Below, piece after piece: positions 1 through 7,586 of a stretch of DNA of 24,175 bases. The notes beneath the pieces were generated by a model. That model ran no database searches. It saw only the letters and a program-made list of their open reading frames with translations, and was not told the origin of the DNA. Made by a program: the position numbers and the translations under genes. The stretch covers positions 1 to 24,175 of the forward strand of contig CAMJXZ010000010.1 in assembly GCA_946409855.1 (NCBI GenBank), written 5' to 3'. Position 1 is the first letter of the stretch; the number at the start of each line of letters is the position of its first letter. Origin of the DNA: an uncultured Clostridia bacterium. GTDB lineage: Bacteria > Bacillota > Clostridia > Christensenellales > Aristaeellaceae.

Positions 1-463
1 CGGCGCCGGCGGCTACTCCGACGGCAACAACCAGATCAACCAGTGGATCGTTTCCGCCATCTGCATCAACCCCCTGACCGGCGAGCGCTTCGCCCAGAAG
101 TACTGGCAGTCCTACAAGGATATGACCATGACCGAAATGAAGAAGGAATGGCAGGAGAAGTTCGGCGCCGAGGATTCCGTGGACTGGATGAAGAAGAACG
201 GCAAGCTGCTGGCCAGCCCCAGCGTAGACTTCACCCCCGCCGCGGACAACAACGACTTCATCGCCCTGCGTTCCGACGTGAACAAGTGCCTGTGCGAATA
301 CACCTGGAACCTGATCATGACCTGCTCCACCGACGAGGAATTCGAGGCGCTGTGGGACGAGATGGTCGTCCAGCTGGACGGCTTCGGCTATCAGGAACTG
401 TTCGCGCATGACTGCGAAGTCTGGCAGCCCGAAGTCGACGCCAAGAAGGCCGCCGCGCTGTAA
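1..463 (+). CDS. ABC transporter extracellular solute-binding protein, C-terminal part (truncated by window edge)
   Basis: The reading frame is open from base 2 and ends at TAA 461-463, giving about 153 residues of a C-terminus with no start in the window. The sequence is acidic, rich in aromatic residues (INQWIVSAICINP, KYWQSYKD, EYTWNLIM) and ends in a helical stretch with the pattern DEEFEALWDEMVVQLDGFGY, followed by a K/A-rich tail. That layout matches the C-terminal lobe of family 1 extracellular solute-binding proteins for sugars and oligosaccharides. The next two genes are a probable xylosidase and an esterase on the same strand, so an oligosaccharide ligand is plausible. The family call rests on overall pattern rather than a diagnostic motif, and the ligand is inference. 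An ATG-started 113-residue reading inside this frame is only the tail of the longer gene. Confidence 0.6.
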   Translation, partial: GAGGYSDGNNQINQWIVSAICINPLTGERFAQKYWQSYKDMTMTEMKKEWQEKFGAEDSVDWMKKNGKLLASPSVDFTPAADNNDFIALRSDVNKCLCEYTWNLIMTCSTDEEFEALWDEMVVQLDGFGYQELFAHDCEVWQPEVDAKKAAAL

Positions 464-511
464 GACACGCATCCATTGAACCAATCAGTAATAACAATAA
501 CCGATCCGGAC

Positions 512-540
512 GGGGGCGCTCCTGCGGGGGCGCCCCCTTT
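512..540 (+). terminator. Probable terminator or attenuator hairpin after the binding-protein gene
   Basis: GGGGGCGC at 512-519 pairs perfectly with GCGCCCCC at 530-537, with a 10-base loop, followed by only three T residues. The short T run makes it a weak terminator. It could instead act as a 3' mRNA-stabilising hairpin that lowers readthrough into the glycosidase gene, whose Shine-Dalgarno begins 5 bases later. Confidence 0.5.
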
Positions 541-558
541 GAAGAAGGAGGGCTTCCA

Positions 559-2484
559 GTGACGCGGAAAGATCGGTCCGCCATCCTGCCGGACGGCACC
601 TGTTTTGAATTCTGGGAAAAAGAGCCGGTCTTTGACAGAGAGCTGTTCGTCAGCTGCGCGGACCCGGCGGCGTCGGACGATAACGACGGCAGCGAGGCTT
701 CGCCGTTCAGAACCATCGGCCGGGCCGCGGCCGCCGCCGCGCCGGGCACCCGGGTGCGGATCCACGCCGGGACATACCGGGAGTGCGTGAGCCCGGCCAT
801 GGGCGGCACGGACCCGGACCACATGATCTCCTACGAGGCCTTCGGCGACGGCCCGGTCGTCATCAGCGCCTCCGAGCCCGTGACGGAATTCATCCCCAGC
901 GAGGGCTGGTCCCTGAGATACGGACCCGTGCCTAACCAGGAAAGCATCCGCGTCTGGGAATACGACCTGGACCCGGACCTTTTCCGGGGCTACAACCCCT
1001 TCTGCGCCGTCAACATCCTGCACGACCGGCTGTTCATCGAGTACGACAAGACGGACATGACGACGTACCTGAACCGGCGGGGCTGCGTGTTCTGCGACGG
1101 AAAGCCCCTGACGCAGGTGCCGCTGTACCGGGGGATGGCCCAGGCGGACAATACCTACTGGGTCGAGGCCAACGGGATGAAGGTGCATTTCCGCCTGCCG
1201 GGGGACGGGGACCCAAAGGACCACCTGATCGAGGTCACCGTGCGGGAGCAGTGCTTCGCGCCGGAAAAGCCTTTCCTGAACTACATCCGCGTCCGGGGCC
1301 TGACGCTGGAGCACGCGGCGACCGGCGCGCCGGTCCCCCAGCGGGGCGCCCTGTCCGCCCACCGGGGGCACCACTGGATCATTGAAAACTGCGAGGTAAA
1401 CTGGGCCAACGGCGTGGGGATGGACGTGGGCCACGAGTGCTGGCACCATACCCATACGGAAGGGGAAATCGTCGGGTACAGCGTCATCCGCGGCTGCACC
1501 ATCCGGGACGCGGGGGTCTGCGGCATCGCCGGCATGTTCGCCGAGCGCATGCTCATCGAGAACAACGTGATCGAAGGCACCGGCTGGCAGAAGATGGAGC
1601 TTTCCTGGGAGGCCGGCGCCATCAAGCTGCACAACAGCGTGAACGGCCTGATCCGGAACAACATATTCCGGAATACCTTCCGGGCGGACCATCTCTGGCT
1701 GGACTGCGGCAACGAAAACAACCGGATCACCGGCAACCTCTTTCTGAACGGCATCCAGCAGCGGGAGGCCATCTTCATCGAGTGCACCCGGGACGGGATC
1801 AACCTGATCGACAACAACGTCATCTGGAACGTGGAGGGGCGCTTCGACCCCGCCAGGGTGCCCAAAGAGCCCGGCTCCTCCGGCTGGTACAAGCTCCGGG
1901 AGCACGATATCGTCAACGGCTACGGCATTTACGGCGAGGGCACCGACCGGCTGCACATCACCCACAACCTGATCGGCCGCTGCCGGCACAGCGGGTATTA
2001 CGCAAAGCCCGTGCCCTTCCGCATGCACGGCATGGAGCGCGGCGGGACGTCCCGGGACGCGAAGATCCTCAACAACATTTTTTACGACTGCGGCGAGGCG
2101 GCCATCGTCTTCCCCACGAGGGACAATCAGGCCGAGGGCAACCTCTACGTCGGGCTGACCGGCGGCTATCTGCGGGTCATGTATCCGGAGCCCGAGGTCT
2201 GCCTGAACCTGCCCGCCTGGCAGGAGTTCTGCGGCTTTGACCGGGAGGGGCAGTACGGCTGGTTCCGGATCAGACTGGACGAAGAAACGGGTGAGTTTTC
2301 CTTTGAACCGGATGAACGGGCGCTCCCCGGCCCGCGGGGACAGGCGAAGGGGCTTAACATCATCCGGGACCCGAAGGAGATCAAAAAAGTCCCGGCCGAC
2401 CCGGGCCTGCCGGCCGACCCGGAAAAGGGCAGAAGGCTTTCCCGGGTGCTGCCCGGCCCCATGCGGGAGACAAAAGGCAGGTAA
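559..2484 (+). CDS. GH120-like right-handed beta-helix glycosidase (probable beta-xylosidase)
   Basis: This 641-residue protein lacks a signal peptide, so it is probably cytoplasmic and would act on imported oligosaccharides. The GTG start at 559 follows AAGGAGG (545-551) at good spacing. Residues about 28-80 have the opening of a DUF1565-type beta-helix (VSCADPAASDDNDGS then PFRTIGRAA and GTYRE). Residues about 230-560 are rich in parallel beta-helix rungs (IIENCEVN, LIENNVIEG, LIRNNIFRN, RITGNLFLNG, LIDNNVIWN). Length and order match the GH120 xylosidase XylC of Thermoanaerobacterium saccharolyticum as I remember it. The stretch AGAIKLHN, then LWLDCGNE, then IFIECTR aligns with that enzyme's catalytic region. 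D382 would be the nucleophile and E408 the acid/base; from memory the XylC residues are D382 and E405. Alternatives are another beta-helix glycosidase (for example GH141) or a lyase. Family recognition is from memory, and the xylosidase specificity is inferred. Confidence 0.75.
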   Translation: MTRKDRSAILPDGTCFEFWEKEPVFDRELFVSCADPAASDDNDGSEASPFRTIGRAAAAAAPGTRVRIHAGTYRECVSPAMGGTDPDHMISYEAFGDGPVVISASEPVTEFIPSEGWSLRYGPVPNQESIRVWEYDLDPDLFRGYNPFCAVNILHDRLFIEYDKTDMTTYLNRRGCVFCDGKPLTQVPLYRGMAQADNTYWVEANGMKVHFRLPGDGDPKDHLIEVTVREQCFAPEKPFLNYIRVRGLTLEHAATGAPVPQRGALSAHRGHHWIIENCEVNWANGVGMDVGHECWHHTHTEGEIVGYSVIRGCTIRDAGVCGIAGMFAERMLIENNVIEGTGWQKMELSWEAGAIKLHNSVNGLIRNNIFRNTFRADHLWLDCGNENNRITGNLFLNGIQQREAIFIECTRDGINLIDNNVIWNVEGRFDPARVPKEPGSSGWYKLREHDIVNGYGIYGEGTDRLHITHNLIGRCRHSGYYAKPVPFRMHGMERGGTSRDAKILNNIFYDCGEAAIVFPTRDNQAEGNLYVGLTGGYLRVMYPEPEVCLNLPAWQEFCGFDREGQYGWFRIRLDEETGEFSFEPDERALPGPRGQAKGLNIIRDPKEIKKVPADPGLPADPEKGRRLSRVLPGPMRETKGR

Positions 2485-2546
2485 CCCCCTTTGCCCCGGC
2501 AGAAGACAGTGAACCTACGGCAACGATCAGATGGGAGGAGCAGAAG

Positions 2547-4070
2547 ATGCTGAGACAGGCAAAAACAGAAAACGGCTGGGTACGGGGCATTGAAGCGGCG
2601 GACCCGCGCATCACGGCCTTCAAGGGCATTCCTTTCGCCGCCCCGCCGGTGGGCAGGAACCGCTGGCGCGCGCCGCAGCCCTGCGAAAGCTGGGCCGGCG
2701 TCCGGGACACGTCCCGCTTCGCCCCGATTTCCATGCAGTGGATCCCCGGCCTGGGCACCGATATCTACTGCCGGGAATGGCATGTGGACCCGGACATCCC
2801 CATGTCGGAGGACTGCCTGTACCTCAACGTCTGGACGCCTGCCAAAAAGGCCGGGGAAAAGCTGCCGGTGCTGGTGTGGTTCTTCGGCGGGGGGCTGCAG
2901 TGCGGCTATACGGCCGAAATGGAGTTTGACGGGGAACGCATCGCCCGGCGGGGCATCGTGGTTGTCACCGTCAACTACCGGGTGGGCGTCCTGGGCTTCC
3001 TGACCCATCCGCAGCTCACCCGGGAACAGCCGCAGGACCCGGCCAACTTCGGCAGCCTGGACCAGCAGGCGGGCCTGCGCTGGGTGCAGCGCAACATCGA
3101 AGCCTTCGGCGGCGATCCGCGCCGGGTGACCATCGCCGGCCAGTCCGCCGGCGGCGGCAGCGTGATGTCGCAGATTGCATGCCCCGGAAATAGCGGCCTC
3201 TTTTCCGGCGCGGTGGTCATGAGCGCCATGATCTTTGACCCCTATCTCCGCCGGGAGGTCGGCCGGCCGGAAAAGCTGCCCGAGGCGGAAAAGAAGGGAG
3301 AGGACTTCTTCGCCTTCCTGGGGGTCCGCACCCTGGAGGAGGCAAGGGCGCTGGACGCGGTCACCCTGCAGCGCCGCTATGAAAAATACATGGAAAAGCA
3401 CGTCCCCTTCTTTACCGTGCAGGACGACCTGTTCTGCGTGGGCGACCCCATCGCCCTGTACCATCACGGCGCCTGCGCGGACGTGGTGATGATGGCCGGC
3501 TGCACGGGGGACGAGTTCCTGAACACCGTGGACGCGGCGGACGAGCCCTCCCTTCAGGCGGCGGCGGAACGGATCTTCGGCGGCGACGCCGGGACATTCC
3601 TGAGCTTCCCCGAAACCCATGTCCGGACGGAACAGGGGTACGCCCCGGTCAGCGGGATCGGGTGCACGGTCATGGGCCTGTTTGCCGACGCGGCAAAAAA
3701 CGGGAAAAAGGGCTACTGCTACCGCTTCGATCCGGACATCCCCGGCTGGGACCGCCCGGGCACCTTCCATTCCTCCGACCTGTGGTTCTGGTTTGAAACC
3801 CTGGCCAAGTGCTGGCGGCCCTTCGTCGGGCGGCACTACGACCTGGCCCGGCAGATGTGCGACTACTTCTGCAACTTCATCCGCTTTGGCGACCCCAACG
3901 GCAGGGACCTGAACGGGGAGCCGCTGCCCCGCTGGACGCCGTATTCGGAGGAAACGCCCTGCACGATGACCTTCCTGCGGGACGGCGCGCAGCCAGCCGC
4001 CGAGCCCCCCACGCCTTTTATGCGATTTATTTCGGAGAAAATCATGGAGCGGATCCGGCGGATCCCGTAA
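2547..4070 (+). CDS. Type-B carboxylesterase (COesterase family)
   Basis: This 507-residue serine hydrolase begins at ATG 2547 behind GGAGGAG (2534-2540). The family marks are in order: an N-terminal FKGIPFAAPPVG block, EDCLYLNVWTP, the oxyanion segment VWFFGGG, the nucleophile elbow GQSAGGG with Ser200, the acid in GCTGDEF (Glu323), and His408 in TFHSSD before DLWFWFE. The catalytic triad is therefore complete. Length is normal for the bacterial para-nitrobenzyl esterase group. There is no signal peptide, so it is likely cytoplasmic. It lies 62 bases downstream of the glycosidase on the same strand, which suggests removal of acetyl or aromatic ester decorations from imported oligosaccharides. 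That role is inference, since the family hydrolyses many carboxylic esters. Confidence 0.9.
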   Translation: MLRQAKTENGWVRGIEAADPRITAFKGIPFAAPPVGRNRWRAPQPCESWAGVRDTSRFAPISMQWIPGLGTDIYCREWHVDPDIPMSEDCLYLNVWTPAKKAGEKLPVLVWFFGGGLQCGYTAEMEFDGERIARRGIVVVTVNYRVGVLGFLTHPQLTREQPQDPANFGSLDQQAGLRWVQRNIEAFGGDPRRVTIAGQSAGGGSVMSQIACPGNSGLFSGAVVMSAMIFDPYLRREVGRPEKLPEAEKKGEDFFAFLGVRTLEEARALDAVTLQRRYEKYMEKHVPFFTVQDDLFCVGDPIALYHHGACADVVMMAGCTGDEFLNTVDAADEPSLQAAAERIFGGDAGTFLSFPETHVRTEQGYAPVSGIGCTVMGLFADAAKNGKKGYCYRFDPDIPGWDRPGTFHSSDLWFWFETLAKCWRPFVGRHYDLARQMCDYFCNFIRFGDPNGRDLNGEPLPRWTPYSEETPCTMTFLRDGAQPAAEPPTPFMRFISEKIMERIRRIP

Positions 4071-4095
4071 TACTATTCTCTGTTAAGAATGCTAA

Positions 4096-4395
4096 ATCTT
4101 GCATGCATCTTGGACGCTTTCTCCGCATCCTTCCAGGGCCTGTAAGGCCCGCAGTTCGGTGATCATGTCCCGGGACCTTACAGGCCCCGGGGGTGCACCT
4201 CATCCGGCCCTTCGGGCCACCTTCCCCATAGGGGAAGGCTTTTGGCCGCCGGCCCGTCCCCGCTGAAAACAGGCCACTGGCCTGTTTTCCGGGCCCTCAG
4301 AACCCCCAGCGGGGAAGGCTTTTGGGTGCCCACGGGTACGTTTTTGACCAGTTTCCCTGATGATACGCTATATCTGCGCACGATCATTTAGCATT
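4096..4395 (+). repeat. Dispersed intergenic hairpin repeat, copy A
   Basis: This non-coding stretch shares several blocks with 11452-11679 and 13884-14105. They include GACGCTTTCTCCGC, CCTCATCCGGCCC, CACCTTCCCCATAGGGGAAGG with CTTTT, and a right end resembling ATCTGCGCACGATCATT. It contains perfect hairpins: GGGCCTGTAAGG 4136-4147 with 4176-4187, GGCCC 4206-4210 with 4214-4218, CCTTCCCC 4220-4227 with 4231-4238 followed by CTTTT, and an 11-bp stem 4265-4275 with 4279-4289. The last stem is enclosed by TCCCCGCT (4257-4264) pairing with AGCGGGGA (4309-4316). No protein is credible here. The edges are approximate, placed where similarity between copies fades. Confidence 0.7.
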
Positions 4396-4448
4396 TTTAT
4401 CTGATCTTCGTATAAAAGCATACCATGTACAGACAAGCCTGCCTGTCC

Positions 4449-4476
4449 GGCCGGGAGCGGATCCCGGCCCTTTTTT
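4449..4476 (+). terminator. Strong intrinsic terminator
   Basis: GGCCGGGA (4449-4456) pairs with TCCCGGCC (4462-4469) around a 5-base loop, then C and six T residues (4471-4476). It would end transcription from the glycosidase/esterase cluster and insulate the promoter about 110 bases downstream. I see nothing recognisable in 4477-4584. Confidence 0.85.
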
Positions 4477-4584
4477 GATCCCGGAACGCTTCTCTCCCCG
4501 CTCCGCCGGCGGGCATGGGTCCTTTTCCGCACAAAAAAACACAAAAAAAGAACAACGTTCGGAAAATAAACCCCGGTCCGCGCC

Positions 4585-4612
4585 TTGACAAACCGGCTGT
4601 ATTCCCTTTAAT
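4585..4612 (+). promoter_or_regulatory. Sigma-A type promoter for the DUF3798 transporter operon
   Basis: TTGACA (4585-4590, perfect -35) and TTTAAT (4607-4612, 5 of 6 at -10) are separated by 16 bases. Transcription would start near 4619, giving a 5' leader of about 40 bases with AAGGAGG at 4644-4650, nine bases before the ATG at 4660. The leader is too short for a known riboswitch class. Confidence 0.75.
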
Positions 4613-4659
4613 ATAAACGGGATCCGAATTATCGGAAACTTATAAGGAGGAATATCCGA

Positions 4660-5805
4660 ATGAAAAAGCTTCTGGCAATGCTTCTGGCCTGTATGATGGT
4701 CCTGTCCGTGTGCGCTTTCGCCACCGCCGAAGAGGAAGCGGCTCCCGCTTACAAGATCGCCATCATGACCGGCACCACCTCTCAGGGCGAAGAAGAGTAC
4801 TACGCCGCCAAGACCCTGGTGGAAAAGTACCCCGACATCGTGATCCATGACACCTATCCGGACAACTTCTCTTCCGAAGTGGAGACCACCATCTCCAAGC
4901 TGATCGCCTTCGCCAGCGACCCCGCCGTGAAGGCCATCATCTTCGTGCAGGCCGTGCAGGGCGCGACCTCCGCTTACACCCAGATCCTGAACGACATGGG
5001 CCGCAGCGACATCCTGCTGGTGGCCGGCGTGCCCGCCGAGGATCCCGGTGACATCTCCGCCGTGGCCGACATCGTGCTGGCCAACGACGAAATCGGCTGC
5101 GGCTACCAGGTCGCCGACCTGTCCAGCCAGTGGGAGTGCGACGTGCTGGTGCACTACTCCTTCGCCCGTCACCTTTCCTATGAGACCATCGTCGCCAAGC
5201 GCGACGCCATGAAGGCCACCGCCGAGTCCTACGGCATCGAGTTCGTCGAGCGCGACTGCCCCGACCCCACCGGTGACGCCGGCATGTCCGGTGCCCAGGC
5301 TGCCGTGCTGGAAGACATCCCGCGCGTCATGCAGGAATACGAAGGCAAGAAGGTCTGCTTCTACTGCACCAACTGCGGCCTGCAGGTCGCGCTGCAGCAG
5401 GCGATCATCAACGAGCCCAACGCCTACTATGCCCTGCCCTGCTGCCCCAGCCCCTACCACGGCTTCCAGGAAGCGTTCGGCCTGACCGCCACCTACGGCG
5501 ACATTGAAGGCGCGATCAAGAACCTGGCGACCTATCTGAACAACAACAACGCGGTCAACCGCTTCTCCACCTGGGCCCTGCCCGTGAACATGTCCATGAT
5601 CAACGGCAGCTTCGAGTATGCCCGTCTGTACGCCGAAGGCAAGACCGACGGCAAGGTGGACGTGCCCGTCCTCCAGAAGTGCTACAGCGAAGCGGCCGGC
5701 AGCGACATCGAATTCACCAAGTACGTGGACGCCAGCGGCAACGAGTATGCCAACTACCTGCTCATCGCCCTGGAGCCCATCAACTTCGCGGATTATCTCG
5801 ACTGA
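4660..5805 (+). CDS. Secreted DUF3798 family protein, presumed substrate-binding component of an ABC importer
   Basis: The protein has 381 residues and starts at an ATG with an excellent Shine-Dalgarno. Residues 1-23 form a type I signal peptide (MKKLLAMLLACMMVL, then SVCAFATA); there is no convincing lipobox. The mature part has the two-lobe look of a periplasmic-binding fold. A first strand KIAIMTGTTSQGEEEYYAA is followed by KYPDIVIHDTYPDNF, VKAIIFVQAVQGATSAY, ILLVAGVPAEDPGDIS and later KVCFYCTNCGLQVAL. I recognise the pattern as DUF3798, a family of unassigned function seen in clostridia. An ATPase and two permease genes follow on the same strand, which supports a ligand-binding role. Four cysteines cluster at CFYCTNCGLQ and PCCPSP, unusual for an exported protein. 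The ligand is unknown. Confidence 0.8.
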   Translation: MKKLLAMLLACMMVLSVCAFATAEEEAAPAYKIAIMTGTTSQGEEEYYAAKTLVEKYPDIVIHDTYPDNFSSEVETTISKLIAFASDPAVKAIIFVQAVQGATSAYTQILNDMGRSDILLVAGVPAEDPGDISAVADIVLANDEIGCGYQVADLSSQWECDVLVHYSFARHLSYETIVAKRDAMKATAESYGIEFVERDCPDPTGDAGMSGAQAAVLEDIPRVMQEYEGKKVCFYCTNCGLQVALQQAIINEPNAYYALPCCPSPYHGFQEAFGLTATYGDIEGAIKNLATYLNNNNAVNRFSTWALPVNMSMINGSFEYARLYAEGKTDGKVDVPVLQKCYSEAAGSDIEFTKYVDASGNEYANYLLIALEPINFADYLD

Positions 5806-5825
5806 GTTCGCGGCAAATTCCAGCT

Positions 5826-5864
5826 CTGCCCGGACGTCCGTTCAAGGATGCCCGGGCAGCTTTT
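5826..5864 (+). terminator. Possible attenuator hairpin between binding-protein and ATPase genes
   Basis: CTGCCCGG (5826-5833) pairs with CCGGGCAG (5852-5859) around an 18-base loop, followed by CTTTTGT. The stem is solid but the T tract is short, so partial termination is more likely than complete termination. Such an element would leave the binding protein more abundant than the membrane components. Confidence 0.5.
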
Positions 5865-5896
5865 GTCAAAAGCGTCCGGTGTTCAGGACGCCAGAA

Positions 5897-5979
5897 AGCC
5901 TCCGGACGCGCCCGGCGCGGGTCCGCTTCCGCACGGGTCCGGCAGGGAACCGCCGCACACAGGCGGCCGTCCGGAGGCT
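5897..5979 (+). promoter_or_regulatory. Long-range 12-bp inverted repeat immediately upstream of the ATPase gene
   Basis: AGCCTCCGGACG (5897-5908) is perfectly complementary to CGTCCGGAGGCT (5968-5979). The 59 bases between hold further pairing potential, such as CGCC (5951-5954) with GGCG (5962-5965). The right arm ends five bases before the AAAGGA ribosome-binding site (5984-5989), so the fold could influence translation or mRNA processing. No known riboswitch consensus is recognised. Confidence 0.45.
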
Positions 5980-5999
5980 GAAGAAAGGATGTTATTCGG

Positions 6000-7586
6000 T
6001 TGAGCAGTGAGTATATCCTCGAAATGGAGCACATCACCAAAATGTACGGCCCCAACGCGGTGCTGAAGGATGTCTCCCTCCGGATCCGTCCGGGGGAGAT
6101 CCACGCATTGCTCGGTGAAAACGGCGCGGGGAAATCCACCCTGATGAATGTGCTTTTCGGTATGCCCGTCATCCATTCCACGGGCGGCTTTGAGGGGACC
6201 GTCTCCCTGAACGGGGAGAAGGCCGAGATCCTCTCCCCCATGGACGCGATGGCCAAGGGCATCGGCATGGTGCACCAGGAGTTCATGCTGATCCCCGGCT
6301 TTTCCATCACGGACAATATCAAGCTGAACCGCGAGATCACGCGGCCGTGGCCCATCAGCAAGCTGTTCGGCAGCAACCTGGAATTTCTCGATCAGAAGTC
6401 CATGGCGTCCGACGCCCGGAACGCCCTGGACGCCGTGGGCATGAGCATCGACGAATACGCCCTGGTCGCCGGGCTGCCGGTAGGCCATATGCAGTTCATC
6501 GAGATCGCCCGCGAGATCGACAAGACCGGCATGCGGGTGCTCGTGTTTGACGAGCCCACCGCCGTGCTCACCGAGAGCGAGGCGGCCCAGCTGCTTTCCG
6601 TCATGCGGCAGATTGCCGCCAAGGGCATCGCCATCATCTTTATCACCCACCGCCTGGACGAGGTCATGGCCGCGGCGGACACCATCACCATCCTAAGGGA
6701 CGGCAAGCTGGTGGACACGCTGAAGACGGCGGATACCAACGTCGGCGAGCTGGCGGGCATGATGATCGGCCGCGGGGACGAAAGCGTCATCCAGGTGGAA
6801 CGGCGCGGGACCCCCGTGCAGGGCGGCACCGCCATGACCATCCGGAACCTCTGGGTCGACATGCCCGGGGAGACCGACAAGGGCGTCAGCATCGACGTCA
6901 GGGAGGGCGAGATCCTGGGCATCGGCGGCCTGGCCGGGCAGGGCAAGATCGGCATCCCCAACGGCATCATGGGGCTGTACGAGGCGCTGGGCGAGGTCAC
7001 CCTCTTCGGCCAGCCGCTCCCGCTCAACGACGCCCGCGGCGCGCTGCAGCGCGGCCTGGCCTTCGTTTCGGAGGACCGCCGCGGCGTGGGGCTCCTGCTG
7101 GACGAATCCATTGAGGACAACATCGCCTTTTCCGCCATGCAGGCGCACGGCCAGTTCATGAAGGGGCCGCTCAAGGACAGCGGGAAAATCCGCCGCTATG
7201 CCCAGGACATGATCAAGGAACTGGACATCCGCTGCACCTCCGCCGCCCAGCCGGTGGGCACCCTCTCCGGCGGCAACCAGCAGAAAGTCTGCGTGGCGCG
7301 CGCCCTGGCGCTGAACCCGAAGTTCCTGTTTATCGCGGAGCCGACGCGCGGCATCGACATCGGCGCCAAGCAGCTGGTGCTGGAAACGCTGGTGCGCCTC
7401 AACCGCGAGCAGGGCATGACCATCGTGATGGTCTCCTCGGAGCTGCAGGAGCTCCGCAGCATCTGCGACCGCATCGCCATCGTGGCGGAGGGCAAGGTGG
7501 CGGATATCCTGCCGCCGGAGGCTTCGGATACCGCCTTCGGCCTTGCCATGAGCGGCTATCGGGCACAGGGAGGTGACGGACAGTGA
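6000..7586 (+). CDS. ABC importer ATPase with two fused nucleotide-binding domains (sugar/nucleoside type)
   Basis: This 528-residue protein is probably the energising subunit of the DUF3798 importer. Domain 1 (about 5-255) has Walker A GENGAGKST (39-47), the Q-loop near VHQEF, a degenerate signature LPVGHMQ (159-165), Walker B LVFDEPT (181-187) and His217. Domain 2 (about 278-515) has a degenerate Walker A GLAGQGK, an intact signature LSGGNQQ (422-428), LFIAEPT in place of the usual LLDEPT (the Walker B aspartate is Ala446), and Ser in the H-loop position (VSSEL). This gives one canonical and one degenerate ATP site, as in RbsA/MglA-like proteins. The TTG start at 6000 is chosen because AAAGGA (5984-5989) precedes it; ATG 6024 has no ribosome-binding site. 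The last four bases overlap the next gene, implying translational coupling. Confidence 0.92.
   Translation: MSSEYILEMEHITKMYGPNAVLKDVSLRIRPGEIHALLGENGAGKSTLMNVLFGMPVIHSTGGFEGTVSLNGEKAEILSPMDAMAKGIGMVHQEFMLIPGFSITDNIKLNREITRPWPISKLFGSNLEFLDQKSMASDARNALDAVGMSIDEYALVAGLPVGHMQFIEIAREIDKTGMRVLVFDEPTAVLTESEAAQLLSVMRQIAAKGIAIIFITHRLDEVMAAADTITILRDGKLVDTLKTADTNVGELAGMMIGRGDESVIQVERRGTPVQGGTAMTIRNLWVDMPGETDKGVSIDVREGEILGIGGLAGQGKIGIPNGIMGLYEALGEVTLFGQPLPLNDARGALQRGLAFVSEDRRGVGLLLDESIEDNIAFSAMQAHGQFMKGPLKDSGKIRRYAQDMIKELDIRCTSAAQPVGTLSGGNQQKVCVARALALNPKFLFIAEPTRGIDIGAKQLVLETLVRLNREQGMTIVMVSSELQELRSICDRIAIVAEGKVADILPPEASDTAFGLAMSGYRAQGGDGQ

Noticed and set aside
391..2028. 545-residue minus-strand open frame
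   Set aside because: It mirrors the glycosidase gene in a GC-rich region, is full of low-complexity V/H/D/A composition and matches no fold; the plus-strand gene has the ribosome-binding site and beta-helix motifs.
2166..3836. 556-residue minus-strand open frame
   Set aside because: It is antisense to the carboxylesterase, which has a full catalytic triad.
4384..5460. 358-residue minus-strand open frame
   Set aside because: It is antisense to the DUF3798 gene and its promoter, with Gly/His/Val-rich composition typical of shadows.
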